From contig JBKBQT010000049.1 in NCBI GenBank assembly GCA_046292445.1, positions 1 to 14,194 on the forward strand: a stretch of 14,194 bases of DNA. Reading direction: 5' to 3'. Under the pieces are notes generated by a model. It had not been told where the DNA came from, did not search any database, and was given only the letters and a program-made list of their open reading frames with translations. The DNA comes from CALIZF01 sp046292445 (lineage in GTDB: Bacteria; Pseudomonadota; Alphaproteobacteria; Rhodobacterales; Rhodobacteraceae). Position numbers and translations under genes: made by a program. The stretch's first letter is position 1, and each line of letters starts with the position of its first letter. Below are positions 1 to 6,405 of this stretch, in pieces.

Positions 1-412
1 GCCGACCGCGCGTCGCGGCCGCCGGCGCATGCGCGCGCAGCGGCCGGGGCACCGCGCCGCGGTAGAGCGGGCGCCCGTCGAGCGGGCGGCCGAACGGATC
101 GACGATCCGCCCGATCCACCCGTCATGCGGCGCAATGCCGCTATCGGCGGCCAGCAGCACCGCATCGCCGATCGCAAGCCCGTCGATGCCCGCATCGGGC
201 AGGACCGTCACGCAGCCCGGCGACAGGCCGATCACCTCGCCCCCGATCGGCGCGCCGCGCCCCGGCTCGATCTCGACCCGGTTGCCGAGCGCCGCGATCC
301 GGTCGAGCCCCGCCACCTCGAGGATGCCGCGCGACACCGCACTGACCCGCCCGCCGCGGCGGATCGGATCGATCGCGGCGATCTCCGTGCGCAGGTCTGA
401 CAGATTTTCCAT
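1..412 (-). CDS. fliI: FliI flagellar export ATPase, N-terminal part (truncated by window edge)
   Basis: FliI is the cytoplasmic ATPase of the flagellar type III export apparatus; it helps deliver rod, hook and filament subunits to the FlhA/FlhB gate. About 137 N-terminal residues are present. They match the beta-barrel domain of the FliI/YscN family: a Gly-rich opening (RRGGRVSAVSRGILEVAGL), the GGEVIGLSPGCVTVLP segment near residues 64-79, and the family signature GWIGRIVDPFGRPLDGRPLY near residues 102-121. The Walker A and B motifs would lie beyond the left edge and cannot be seen. The ATG at 412 is preceded on the minus strand by GAGGGA eight bases upstream. The gene diverges from flgB across 88 bases. 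The family call is firm; whether the rest of the gene is intact is unknown. Confidence 0.93.
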   Translation of the reverse strand, partial: MENLSDLRTEIAAIDPIRRGGRVSAVSRGILEVAGLDRIAALGNRVEIEPGRGAPIGGEVIGLSPGCVTVLPDAGIDGLAIGDAVLLAADSGIAPHDGWIGRIVDPFGRPLDGRPLYRGAVPRPLRAHAPAAATRGR

Positions 413-445
413 GGCTTCGGTCCCTCGCCCCCGTGGCGCAAACCG

Positions 446-457
446 TTCCTAAAGGAA
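446..457. repeat. Short palindrome in the divergent promoter region
   Basis: TTCCT and AGGAA form inverted arms around a two-base AA centre. The element lies seven bases from the CtrA-like box, between it and fliI. It could be an operator for a dimeric regulator or part of a core promoter. It is too short to be an RNA terminator and has no T-run. No known regulator motif was recognised. Confidence 0.3.
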
Positions 458-463
458 TCGCGC

Positions 464-478
464 TTAAGACCGGGTTTA
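464..478. promoter_or_regulatory. Candidate CtrA binding site
   Basis: The bases read TTAA, seven bases, then TTTA. This is a seven-of-eight match to the alphaproteobacterial CtrA consensus TTAA-N7-TTAA with exact spacing. TTAA is rare in this GC-rich window, which makes the match more notable. CtrA is known to control flagellar genes in several Rhodobacterales and in Caulobacter. The centre is about 59 bases from the fliI start but only about 30 bases from the flgB start. A box placed at -35 would therefore give a sensible leader for fliI, and a start point at or inside the beginning of flgB. Direct regulation is inferred. Confidence 0.5.
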
Positions 479-500
479 TCAGGTCGAGGGAGAAGCCCCG

Positions 501-887
501 ATGTTCGAAAACAAGGTCAGGGTCCTGTCGATGGCCCGCGCGATGGCGGCCCATGCGGCCTCGCGCCAGACGCTCATCGCGCGCAACGTTGCCAATGCCG
601 ACACGCCGGGCTATCGCGCCCGGGACATGCCGAGCTTTGCCGAGGCGATGCGCGCCGCCGAGGGTGCGCGCCTGCGCGGCACCCGGACCGGGCATATCAA
701 TGGCGGCTGGGCCATCGCCCTGCGCCCGCAGGACCGGCCCGGCGCGGCGTCTCCGAACGGCAATTCGGTATCGCTTGAGGTCGAGATGATGCGGGCCGCC
801 GAGGTGCGCCAGGCACATGACACCGCGCTCGCGATCCAGACCAAGCTGTCGGGCACGATCCGCGCGGCACTTGGGCGGGGGCGTTAG
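501..887 (+). CDS. flgB: FlgB flagellar proximal rod protein
   Basis: FlgB is a proximal rod subunit, exported by the flagellar type III system and assembled next to FliE on the MS ring. The 128-residue product is normal for the family. The N-terminal helix carries the rod/hook signature ARNVANADTPGYRARDM (residues 29-45). The C-terminal helix (EVEMMRAAEVRQAHDTALAI) matches the conserved end that packs against the N-terminal helix. As expected for a rod protein, there is no cleavable signal peptide. It is first in the plus-strand operon, with a ribosome binding site at about 484-492, and is followed by flgC three bases after its TAG stop. Confidence 0.95.
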   Translation: MFENKVRVLSMARAMAAHAASRQTLIARNVANADTPGYRARDMPSFAEAMRAAEGARLRGTRTGHINGGWAIALRPQDRPGAASPNGNSVSLEVEMMRAAEVRQAHDTALAIQTKLSGTIRAALGRGR

Positions 888-890
888 GCC

Positions 891-1268
891 ATGACCGACA
901 TCGCCCGCACCCTCGCACTCTCGGCCCAGGGGATGGAGGCGCAGGGGCGCCGCCTGCGCCATGTGACGGAAAACGTCGCCAATGCCGACACCCCGGGATA
1001 CCGCCGCAAGCTGGTCGATTTCCGCACCTCGCTCGCCGGGGATGTCGCGGTCGGTCCGGTCCGGCTCGACGCCCGGCCGCTGGAGCGGGTGCATGACCCC
1101 GCGCATCCGCTGGCTGACGCAACCGGCTATTACGACGGCTCGAACGTCGATCTCGTGCTCGAACTCGCCGACGCCCGCGAGGCGCAGCGCAGTTACGAGG
1201 CGAACCTGAGGATGTTCGACCAGACCCGGCAGATGGCCGCGGCCCTGATCGAGACGATGCGCCGCTGA
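891..1268 (+). CDS. flgC: FlgC flagellar proximal rod protein
   Basis: FlgC is a proximal rod subunit assembled with FlgB and FlgF. The 125-residue product has the paired signatures of the family: ENVANADTPGYRRKLVDF in the N-terminal helix (about residues 25-42) and a C-terminal NVDLVLELADAREAQRSYEA stretch (about 84-103) ending in a long helix. The length is slightly below the roughly 135 residues of enteric FlgC, mostly because the central loop is short. It begins three bases after flgB and reads in the same operon; fliE follows after a 22-base gap that holds a strong ribosome binding site. Confidence 0.95.
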   Translation: MTDIARTLALSAQGMEAQGRRLRHVTENVANADTPGYRRKLVDFRTSLAGDVAVGPVRLDARPLERVHDPAHPLADATGYYDGSNVDLVLELADAREAQRSYEANLRMFDQTRQMAAALIETMRR

Positions 1269-1276
1269 TTTTCACC

Positions 1277-1286
1277 AAGGGAGGTC
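1277..1286 (+). promoter_or_regulatory. Strong ribosome binding site of fliE
   Basis: AAGGGAGGTC lies four bases before the fliE ATG in the 22-base flgC-fliE gap. It is the closest match to the anti-Shine-Dalgarno sequence seen in this operon and fixes the fliE start at 1291. FliE is needed early as the rod's base, so efficient independent initiation fits, although that link is an inference. Confidence 0.6.
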
Positions 1287-1290
1287 CAGA

Positions 1291-1572
1291 ATGGACATCA
1301 GAACGACCCTTGCGACCGATGCCTATGCATCGGCGCGCAGCGCCGCCATTCCCGAACCGAAGGACGGGAATGCGATCTCTGCCTTCGCGGCGGAATTCAC
1401 CCGTGTCCTCGACCGCGGCGAAGCCGTGGCCGAGGCCGCCATGACCGGCGAGGCCGATCCCTATGCGCTGGTCCAGGCCCTGTCGGCCACCGAACTGGCG
1501 GTCGAAACCGCTGTGACGCTGCGCGACAAGGTGGTCGAGGCCTATCAGGAAATCCTCAGGATGCCGGTCTGA
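1291..1572 (+). CDS. fliE: FliE MS-ring/rod junction protein
   Basis: FliE joins the MS ring (FliF) to the rod protein FlgB and is among the first substrates of the export apparatus. The 93-residue product is of typical size. The C-terminal half is diagnostic: residues 51-93 contain ADPYALVQALSATELAVETA and then a VTLRDKVVEAYQEILRM ending, equivalent to the conserved VRNKLVEAYQEIMRM of the family. The N-terminal part is variable, as is usual. The TGA stop overlaps the fliQ ATG by one base, which suggests translational coupling. Confidence 0.93.
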   Translation: MDIRTTLATDAYASARSAAIPEPKDGNAISAFAAEFTRVLDRGEAVAEAAMTGEADPYALVQALSATELAVETAVTLRDKVVEAYQEILRMPV

Positions 1573-1838
1573 TGAGCGACGCAGTGATCTTTGACGTCAT
1601 GCGGCAGGGGCTCTGGGTTGCCGTGCTGATCTCGGCCCCGCTGCTCGGCGTCGCGCTGGTTGCCGGCGTGACGATCGGCCTGCTGCAGGCGCTGACCTCG
1701 GTGCAGGAGATGACGCTGACCTTCGTGCCCAAGGTCGGTGCGATGCTCGTCGTTTTCTGGGTCTCGATGAGCTTCATGACCGCCACACTCGTGCGCTTCT
1801 TCACCGAGCGGATCGTGCCGCTGATCGCGGGGGCCTGA
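1572..1838 (+). CDS. fliQ: FliQ export gate membrane protein
   Basis: FliQ is a small inner-membrane subunit of the FliP-FliQ-FliR export gate. The 88-residue product has the two expected hydrophobic hairpin helices (about residues 13-38 and 52-75). Between them is the conserved IGLLQALTSVQEMTLTFVPK block (residues 35-54), which is almost diagnostic for FliQ/SctS. Its ATG shares one base with the fliE stop, and flgF starts two bases after its stop. It sits in the rod operon, whereas its partner fliR is in the convergent operon and fliP is not in the window. Confidence 0.96.
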   Translation: MSDAVIFDVMRQGLWVAVLISAPLLGVALVAGVTIGLLQALTSVQEMTLTFVPKVGAMLVVFWVSMSFMTATLVRFFTERIVPLIAGA

Positions 1839-1840
1839 CC

Positions 1841-2554
1841 ATGGACAATGCCATCTATGCCGCGCTGACCCGCCAGACCGGCCTTGCCCGCGAGATGCAG
1901 GTTGTCGCCAACAACATCGCCAACATCTCGACGACCGGTTTCCGGCGCGAAGGCGTGATCTTCGCCGAACATGTCCGGCGGCTTGATGCCGACCCGTCGC
2001 TGTCGATGGCGCGCGCCTCGGCCCGGCATGTCGATCTGACCGAGGGGGCGCCGGAGCCGACGGGGGGGGCCTTCGACCTTGCGATCCGGGGGCCGGGGTT
2101 CTTTCTGGTCCTGACACCGGCGGGCGAGCGGCTGACCCGCGCCGGCCACTTCACGCCGGATGCCGAAGGCACGCTCGTCACGCCCGAGGGCCATGCGCTG
2201 CTCGACGCCGGCGGCGCCCCGGTGATCGTGCCGCCGGCTGCCGGTCCGGTCAGCATCGGCGCGGACGGCACGCTTTCGGCCGATGGTCAGCCGCTGGCGA
2301 AGGTCGGGGTCTGGCAGCCGGCCGATGCGACGACACTGCGCCACGCGGCCGGCACGCTTTTTGACGCAGAAGGCTTCGAGCCGGTCGAGGAACCGGGCGC
2401 GATCCTCCAGGGCCATCTCGAAGGCTCGAACGTCAACCCGGTGGCCGAGCTTGCGCGGATGATCGCGGTCAGCCGCGCCTATGAGGCGGGGCAGGCGCTC
2501 CTCGACCGCGAGGACCAGCGGATCCGCACTGTCATCGAGGCCCTCGGCCGATAG
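1841..2554 (+). CDS. flgF: FlgF flagellar proximal rod protein
   Basis: FlgF is the rod subunit between the FlgB/FlgC part and the distal FlgG rod. The product has 237 residues, close to the family norm. The N-terminal helix has the rod signature VVANNIANISTTGFRREGVIF (about residues 22-42). The central part has FDLAIRGPGFFLVL (about 78-91), shared by FlgE/F/G proteins. The C-terminus has LEGSNVNPVAELARMIAVSR followed by YEAGQALLD. FlgF rather than FlgG is assigned from its length, the TTGFRREGVIFAE variant and its place before a clear FlgG. A run of eight G lies in codons 74-77 (2062-2069). The stop codon TAG is part of the flgG ribosome binding site. Confidence 0.92.
   Translation: MDNAIYAALTRQTGLAREMQVVANNIANISTTGFRREGVIFAEHVRRLDADPSLSMARASARHVDLTEGAPEPTGGAFDLAIRGPGFFLVLTPAGERLTRAGHFTPDAEGTLVTPEGHALLDAGGAPVIVPPAAGPVSIGADGTLSADGQPLAKVGVWQPADATTLRHAAGTLFDAEGFEPVEEPGAILQGHLEGSNVNPVAELARMIAVSRAYEAGQALLDREDQRIRTVIEALGR
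2062..2069 (+). repeat. G8 homopolymer inside flgF
   Basis: Eight consecutive G residues span codons for Thr74, Gly75, Gly76 and Ala77. Gain or loss of one base would shift the frame in the first third of FlgF and could reduce expression of flgG, flgA, flgH and fliL downstream. Homopolymers of this length are typical slippage sites, but no other evidence of phase variation is visible. Confidence 0.5.
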
Positions 2555-2565
2555 GAGATATACCC

Positions 2566-3351
2566 ATGAAGGCGCTTCAGATCGCGGCAACCGGCATGGC
2601 GGCGCAGCAGATGCGCGTCGATGTCGTGTCCAACAACCTCGCGAACATGTCCACCACCGGCTACAACGCCCGGCGCGCCGAATTCGCCGACCTCCTCTAT
2701 CAGCAGATCGCCCGCCCGGGCACGATCACCGCCGAGGATGGAACGGTCCTGCCCACAGGCGTGCAACTCGGCCTTGGCGTCCGGCCGGCGGCGGTCTCGG
2801 TCGTGCTTGCGCAAGGCCCCTTGACCGAGACGGGGGGCGATCTCGACGTGGCGATCGAGGGGCGCGGCTATCTCGAGGTCACGCTGCCTTCGGGCCTTGC
2901 CGCCTATACCCGCGACGGCGCGCTCAAGCGGTCGCCCGACGGCCAGATCGTCAATGCCGAGGGCTATCCCGTCGCGCCCGGCATCACCATCCCGAACGAC
3001 GCGCGCGGCCTGTCGATCAATGCCGCCGGCGAGGTCTATGCCTATTTCGCCGACCGGGTGGAGCCCGAGCTCCTCGGCCAGCTCGCGCTGACCGGCTTTG
3101 CCAACGACAAGGGGCTCGAGGCGATGGGGTCGAACCTGTTCCTCGAAAGCGCGGCCTCGGGCCCGCCCCTCGGCGGCGCGCCGGGCGAGGACGGGCTGGG
3201 CACCTTCCGGCAGGGCTATCTCGAGGAAAGCTCGGTCGATGCGGTGCGCGAGGTGACCGAACTCATCAAGGCCCAGCGCGGCTACGAACTCAACGCCAAG
3301 GTCATCACCGCCGCCGACCAGATGTTGGCCGCAACGACGCAGGTGCGCTGA
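2566..3351 (+). CDS. flgG: FlgG flagellar distal rod protein
   Basis: FlgG forms the distal rod that crosses the periplasm and carries the P and L rings. The 261-residue product has the classic length. It starts MKALQIAATGMAAQQ, followed by VVSNNLANMSTTGYNARRAE (about residues 20-39) and the Tyr-rich FADLLYQQ. The central GGDLDVAIEGRGYLEVTLPS block and the C-terminal ESSVDAVREVTELIKAQRGY with ELNAKVITAADQM complete the FlgG pattern. An AGGAG site formed partly by the flgF stop lies 10 bases before the ATG. The stop overlaps the flgA ATG by one base. Confidence 0.96.
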   Translation: MKALQIAATGMAAQQMRVDVVSNNLANMSTTGYNARRAEFADLLYQQIARPGTITAEDGTVLPTGVQLGLGVRPAAVSVVLAQGPLTETGGDLDVAIEGRGYLEVTLPSGLAAYTRDGALKRSPDGQIVNAEGYPVAPGITIPNDARGLSINAAGEVYAYFADRVEPELLGQLALTGFANDKGLEAMGSNLFLESAASGPPLGGAPGEDGLGTFRQGYLEESSVDAVREVTELIKAQRGYELNAKVITAADQMLAATTQVR

Positions 3352-3767
3352 TGCGCTGGCTCGCCCTCGTGCTGCTCGCCGCGCCCGCCGCCGCCGAAAC
3401 CGTGGTTGCCGCCCGCACCATCCGGGCGCAGACCATTATCGTCGAGTCCGACCTCGCACTGGTCGAAGGGGAGGCGCCCGGCGCCCTGCACCACCCGGCC
3501 GAGGCGCTGGGGCTCGAGGCGCGCGTGACGCTCTATCCCGGCCGCCCGATCCGGCCTGGCGACCTCGGCCCACCCGCTATCGTCGAGCGCAACCAGCGCG
3601 TGACGCTCGCGTTTCAGGCCGGAGCCCTTGCCATCCGCACCGAGGGGCGCGCCCTTGCCCGCGGCGGGGTGGGCGATGTGATCCAGGTGATGAACCTCGG
3701 ATCGCGCACCATCGTCAGCGGCCGCATCCACCCCGACGGCAGCATTGCCGTCGGCCCCCATTCCTGA
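3351..3767 (+). CDS. flgA: FlgA P-ring assembly chaperone (short form)
   Basis: FlgA is a periplasmic chaperone needed for FlgI to polymerise into the P ring. The 138-residue product starts with a clear signal peptide (MRWLALVLLAAPAAA, cleavage likely after residue 15). What follows is a SAF-type fold: VVAARTIRAQTIIVESDLAL, then ALGLEARVTLYPGRPIRPGD and a C-terminal GDVIQVMNLGSRTIVSGRI block, which is the best-conserved part of FlgA. It is much shorter than enteric FlgA (about 219 residues) because it lacks the N-terminal domain, as in other alphaproteobacteria. The ATG overlaps the flgG TGA. The P-ring gene flgI itself is not in the window. Confidence 0.9.
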   Translation: MRWLALVLLAAPAAAETVVAARTIRAQTIIVESDLALVEGEAPGALHHPAEALGLEARVTLYPGRPIRPGDLGPPAIVERNQRVTLAFQAGALAIRTEGRALARGGVGDVIQVMNLGSRTIVSGRIHPDGSIAVGPHS

Positions 3768-3787
3768 CCTGACCGGAGTATCCGCCC

Positions 3788-4513
3788 ATGGCCCGCGTTC
3801 TGACTGCCGCCCTCATCCTGCTCGCCGCCGGATGCGGCCGCCTCGGCGATGTCGGGCGCGCCCCGGCCTTCTCCCCGCTCGAGGGCACAAACCTGCACCA
3901 TGCGATGTATTCCGCGCCCCTGCCCACGCTCGATGACGGTCGGCGGCCAGCGGTCGACGCCTCGCTCTGGAGCGCGTCGAGCTCGTCCCTGCTCGGCGAT
4001 CGGCGGGCGGCGCGGCGGGGCGACATCCTGACCGTCGTGATCGAGATCGACGACCGCGCCGAGATCTCCAATTCCACGGGGCGCACGCGCGAAGGGCGCA
4101 CGCGCATGGGCTTTCCGCAGTTCTTCGGCCTGCCGCAGCGGCTCGACGCCGATCTGCCCGCCGGCGCCTCGAGCGCCGAGGCGGTCGATCTGACTGGCCG
4201 ATCGAGCTTCAGCGGCGACGGCAACGTGCGCCGCAAGGAACGGCTGGAGCTGCGCGTCGCCGCGACCGTGGTCGATGAGCTTCCAAATGGCGTGCTGCGG
4301 ATCGAGGGGCAGCAGGAGGTGCGGGTGAACAACGAGATCCGCGAACTGATCGTGACCGGCTTCGTCCGCCCCGCCGATGTCACGCGCCAGAACGAGGTCA
4401 CCTACGACAAGATCGCCGGCGCGCGGATTTCCTACGGTGGCCGCGGCCAGATCAGCGATGTGCAACAGCCGCGCTATGGCCAGCAGATCGCCGACATCGT
4501 CCTGCCGTTCTGA
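3788..4513 (+). CDS. flgH: FlgH L-ring lipoprotein
   Basis: FlgH forms the outer-membrane L ring around the distal rod. The 241-residue product is of family length. The N-terminus is a lipoprotein signal with lipobox LAAGC, so Cys16 would be lipidated. Conserved FlgH blocks are present: DASLWSASSSSLLGDRRAAR, then GDILTVVIEIDD, the SSFSGDGNVRRKERLELRVA region, and near the end EIRELIVTGFVRPADVTRQN and ISYGGRGQISDVQQPRYGQQ. A CGGAG ribosome binding site precedes the ATG in a 20-base gap after flgA. fliL follows four bases after the stop, matching the flgH-fliL linkage known in rhizobia. Confidence 0.95.
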   Translation: MARVLTAALILLAAGCGRLGDVGRAPAFSPLEGTNLHHAMYSAPLPTLDDGRRPAVDASLWSASSSSLLGDRRAARRGDILTVVIEIDDRAEISNSTGRTREGRTRMGFPQFFGLPQRLDADLPAGASSAEAVDLTGRSSFSGDGNVRRKERLELRVAATVVDELPNGVLRIEGQQEVRVNNEIRELIVTGFVRPADVTRQNEVTYDKIAGARISYGGRGQISDVQQPRYGQQIADIVLPF

Positions 4514-4517
4514 TCCG

Positions 4518-4967
4518 ATGCGCGCCCTCGTGCTGCCGCTTGTCCTCGCGATCGCCGGTGCCGGTGCCGGGATCGGTGCCGGCCTCTATCTGCGCGCACC
4601 GCCCGATCCCGATGCGCCCGCCCGCGCGCCTGCGCCGGCGGCGCCGAAGGATTACATCCGTTTTGCCAACCAGTTCGTGGTGCCCGTGATCGAGGGCGGC
4701 CGGATCGCCGCGCTCGTCATCCTGTCGCTCAGCATCGAGGTCGATGCGGGCAAGGGCGACGCCGTCTATGCGCGCGAGCCCAAGCTGCGCGATGCGTTTC
4801 TCGAAGTGCTGTTCCAGCACGCCAACACGGGCGGGTTTTCCGGCACGTTCACGGACGGGTCGGCGCTGGTCGGGTTGCGCCAGGCACTACGCGAGGCGGC
4901 GGCCCGGATCATCGGGCCGGCGGCGTCCGATGTGCTGGTCGTCGATCTCGTGCGGCAGGACAGCTGA
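4518..4967 (+). CDS. fliL: FliL-type basal body membrane protein
   Basis: FliL proteins are single-pass inner-membrane proteins near the stator and rod that support torque and motility. The 149-residue product has one N-terminal membrane helix (about residues 3-25), a Pro/Ala-rich linker (27-43) and then a FliL-like periplasmic domain. That domain starts YIRFANQFVVPVIEGGRIAA, continues with LSLSIEVDAG and EPKLRDAFLEVLFQHANTGG, and ends in AASDVLVVDLVRQDS. The pattern (first strand, long helix, final strand) fits the family. The ATG at 4518 lies four bases after flgH; an upstream in-frame start would overlap flgH heavily and is rejected. It closes the operon. A second FliL-like C-terminus lies at the right edge of the window. 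Confidence 0.8.
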   Translation: MRALVLPLVLAIAGAGAGIGAGLYLRAPPDPDAPARAPAPAAPKDYIRFANQFVVPVIEGGRIAALVILSLSIEVDAGKGDAVYAREPKLRDAFLEVLFQHANTGGFSGTFTDGSALVGLRQALREAAARIIGPAASDVLVVDLVRQDS

Positions 4968-4969
4968 CG

Positions 4970-5317
4970 CTAGTCGCGCCGCGGCCGTGCGTCCTGCGCA
5001 AGCCTGCCAAGCGCCGCTGCCCGGCCCAGATCGCGCATCGCCTTCGACCGCGCCTCGATCCACACCGCCGTGCGCCGTGCCAGTTCGATGTTGAGCGCGC
5101 GGCGCCGCTCGTCCGCCCAGCGTTGGTGCAGGAGCCCGGCGCGCGCCGCAGCCAGCGGATCCATTCCCTCGGGCGCCGCCTCCGGCGCCTCGAGCGCGGC
5201 CAGCGCGCCGAGCACCGCATCGCGCCGCGCGGCCGTGCCGGCAAGCGCGCCGAGCCGGGCGTCGCGGAGCATCGCAGCCAGAGCGGCAAGCTCGGCGAGG
5301 CGCTGGGCGCGGCTCAC
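4970..5317 (-). CDS. Small helical protein, possible FliJ-like export factor
   Basis: This 115-residue product is not firmly recognised. It is almost wholly helical, rich in Ala, Arg and Leu, with no signal peptide or membrane segment, so it should be cytoplasmic. Heptad-like runs occur at about residues 3-45 and 62-105, including HQRWADERRRALNIELARRT and WIEARSKAMRDLGRAAAL. Small helical hairpin proteins of this kind at the end of export-gate operons are often FliJ/YscO-type factors that link the FliI ATPase to FlhA. That identity is an inference from size, charge and position. The start is a GTG at 5317 that overlaps the flhB TGA (GTGA), so translation is probably coupled. It is the last gene of the minus-strand operon and ends two bases from the fliL stop. 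Confidence 0.7.
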   Translation of the reverse strand: MSRAQRLAELAALAAMLRDARLGALAGTAARRDAVLGALAALEAPEAAPEGMDPLAAARAGLLHQRWADERRRALNIELARRTAVWIEARSKAMRDLGRAAALGRLAQDARPRRD

Positions 5318-6405
5318 CGCCCGCCCCTCTCTCGCGCGCGGCGCCGCATCGCCTCGGCAAAGCGGATAGCGGCGGCAACAGCGCGGTAGTGGTCGGGGCG
5401 GATCTCCTCGCCGATCTCGACAGTGGCGTGGAGCGCGCGCGCGGCCGGCGGATCATGCCGTAGCGGGACGCCCGCCGCCGCTGCCCGCTCCCGGATGCGC
5501 ATCGCGACCGCATCGACCCCCTTGGCCACGCAGATCGGCGCCTGCGGGCGCATCCTGTCCCAGCGCAGCGCGACCGCATAATGGGTAGGGTTGACGATCA
5601 CGACATCGGCCCTGTCCACATCGGACAGCATGCGGTTGGTGGCGATGGCGACTGCGCGCTGCCGCCGTGTTGCGCGCAGCTGCGGGTCTCCCTCCGACTG
5701 CCGAAGCTCCTCCCGGAGGTCGCGGTGCGACATGCGCAGCTTGCTGCGGTGATGATGGCGTTGCCAGAAGAGATCGAGCGCCCCGATCACGGCCTGAATG
5801 GCGAGCACGATGGCGACAAATTCCAGCAAAAGGCGCATCATCATGCCCATCGAGACCCGCGCGTCGAGCGAAACGGCGGCGATCACGTCCGGCGCACGGT
5901 CCGCGAGGAACATCCCGAGCGTCGCGGCTACGGCGAGCATCTTGACGGTGTTCTTGGCAAAGGCGACGAGGGCGGCCTTGCCGAACTTGTTGCCGAACCC
6001 GGCGATAGGTGAAATGCGCGACAGCTTCGGGGCGATGCGCTCGGGCGATGCCACAAGCGGACCCTGCAGGAGAATCGCGGCGAGGGTAAGCGCGAACGGC
6101 AGGGCAAAAAGCACGGCGATGGCGCCCCCGACGGCGATCAGATAGCCGCCGAGCGCCGCCTTGGCCCCGAGCGATGCCAGCGGCGCGAGCCGGTCGGCCT
6201 CTGCCAGCAGCACCTGTCCCGCACGCCCGGCGCCGTCGGCGATCGCGGCGCCGAAGACACTGGCGGCAATCAGGAAACCCGCAGTGCCGAAGGCCATGGC
6301 CAGATCGGGGCTGCGCGGCACATCGCCCTTGCGCCGTGCCTCGTCCAGCCGCCGCTCGGTCGGGTCGTGTGGCTTGTCCTGGCTGTCGTCCTGTTCGCCG
6401 TTCAT
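5314..6405 (-). CDS. flhB: FlhB export gate and substrate-specificity switch
   Basis: FlhB is the inner-membrane export protein that switches substrates from rod/hook to filament type after cleaving itself. The 363-residue product has the family N-terminus (PTERRLDEARRKGDVPRSPD, residues 15-34), four hydrophobic segments (about 36-56, 86-113, 145-168 and 187-212), the linker MSHRDLREELRQSEGDPQLR (225-244) and the autocleavage motif NPTH at 272-275 within VVIVNPTHYAVALRW. All key residues are intact. The basic C-terminal tail after residue 350 is common. The start overlaps the fliR stop by four bases (ATGA), and the end overlaps the small FliJ-like gene. Confidence 0.97.
   Translation of the reverse strand: MNGEQDDSQDKPHDPTERRLDEARRKGDVPRSPDLAMAFGTAGFLIAASVFGAAIADGAGRAGQVLLAEADRLAPLASLGAKAALGGYLIAVGGAIAVLFALPFALTLAAILLQGPLVASPERIAPKLSRISPIAGFGNKFGKAALVAFAKNTVKMLAVAATLGMFLADRAPDVIAAVSLDARVSMGMMMRLLLEFVAIVLAIQAVIGALDLFWQRHHHRSKLRMSHRDLREELRQSEGDPQLRATRRQRAVAIATNRMLSDVDRADVVIVNPTHYAVALRWDRMRPQAPICVAKGVDAVAMRIRERAAAAGVPLRHDPPAARALHATVEIGEEIRPDHYRAVAAAIRFAEAMRRRARERGGR

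Larger units (their letters stand above)
413..500. promoter_or_regulatory. Divergent fliI / flgB promoter region
   Basis: This is the only divergent gap in the window and the largest non-coding stretch, so it should hold the promoters for leftward fliI and the rightward flgB operon. It is visibly richer in A and T than its flanks. It contains a 12-base palindrome and a CtrA-like box, listed separately. A ribosome binding site (GAGGGAGAAG) sits eight bases before the flgB ATG. I could not find a convincing sigma-70, sigma-28 or sigma-54 core promoter on either strand. Confidence 0.75.

Noticed and set aside
441..456. Possible sigma-54 promoter upstream of flgB starting from TGGCGC near 434
   Set aside because: The TGGC element exists, but the expected TTGC at the correct spacing is missing (GTTC is found instead).
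141..1106. Minus-strand frame running from fliI through flgB and flgC
   Set aside because: It is in a different frame from fliI and overlaps two firm rod genes on the other strand.
2551..2568. flgG leader resembling the phage T7 gene 10 ribosome binding site (AGGAGATATAC)
   Set aside because: It is a normal Shine-Dalgarno with an A/T-rich spacer; the likeness is most simply coincidence, and nothing else phage-derived is present.
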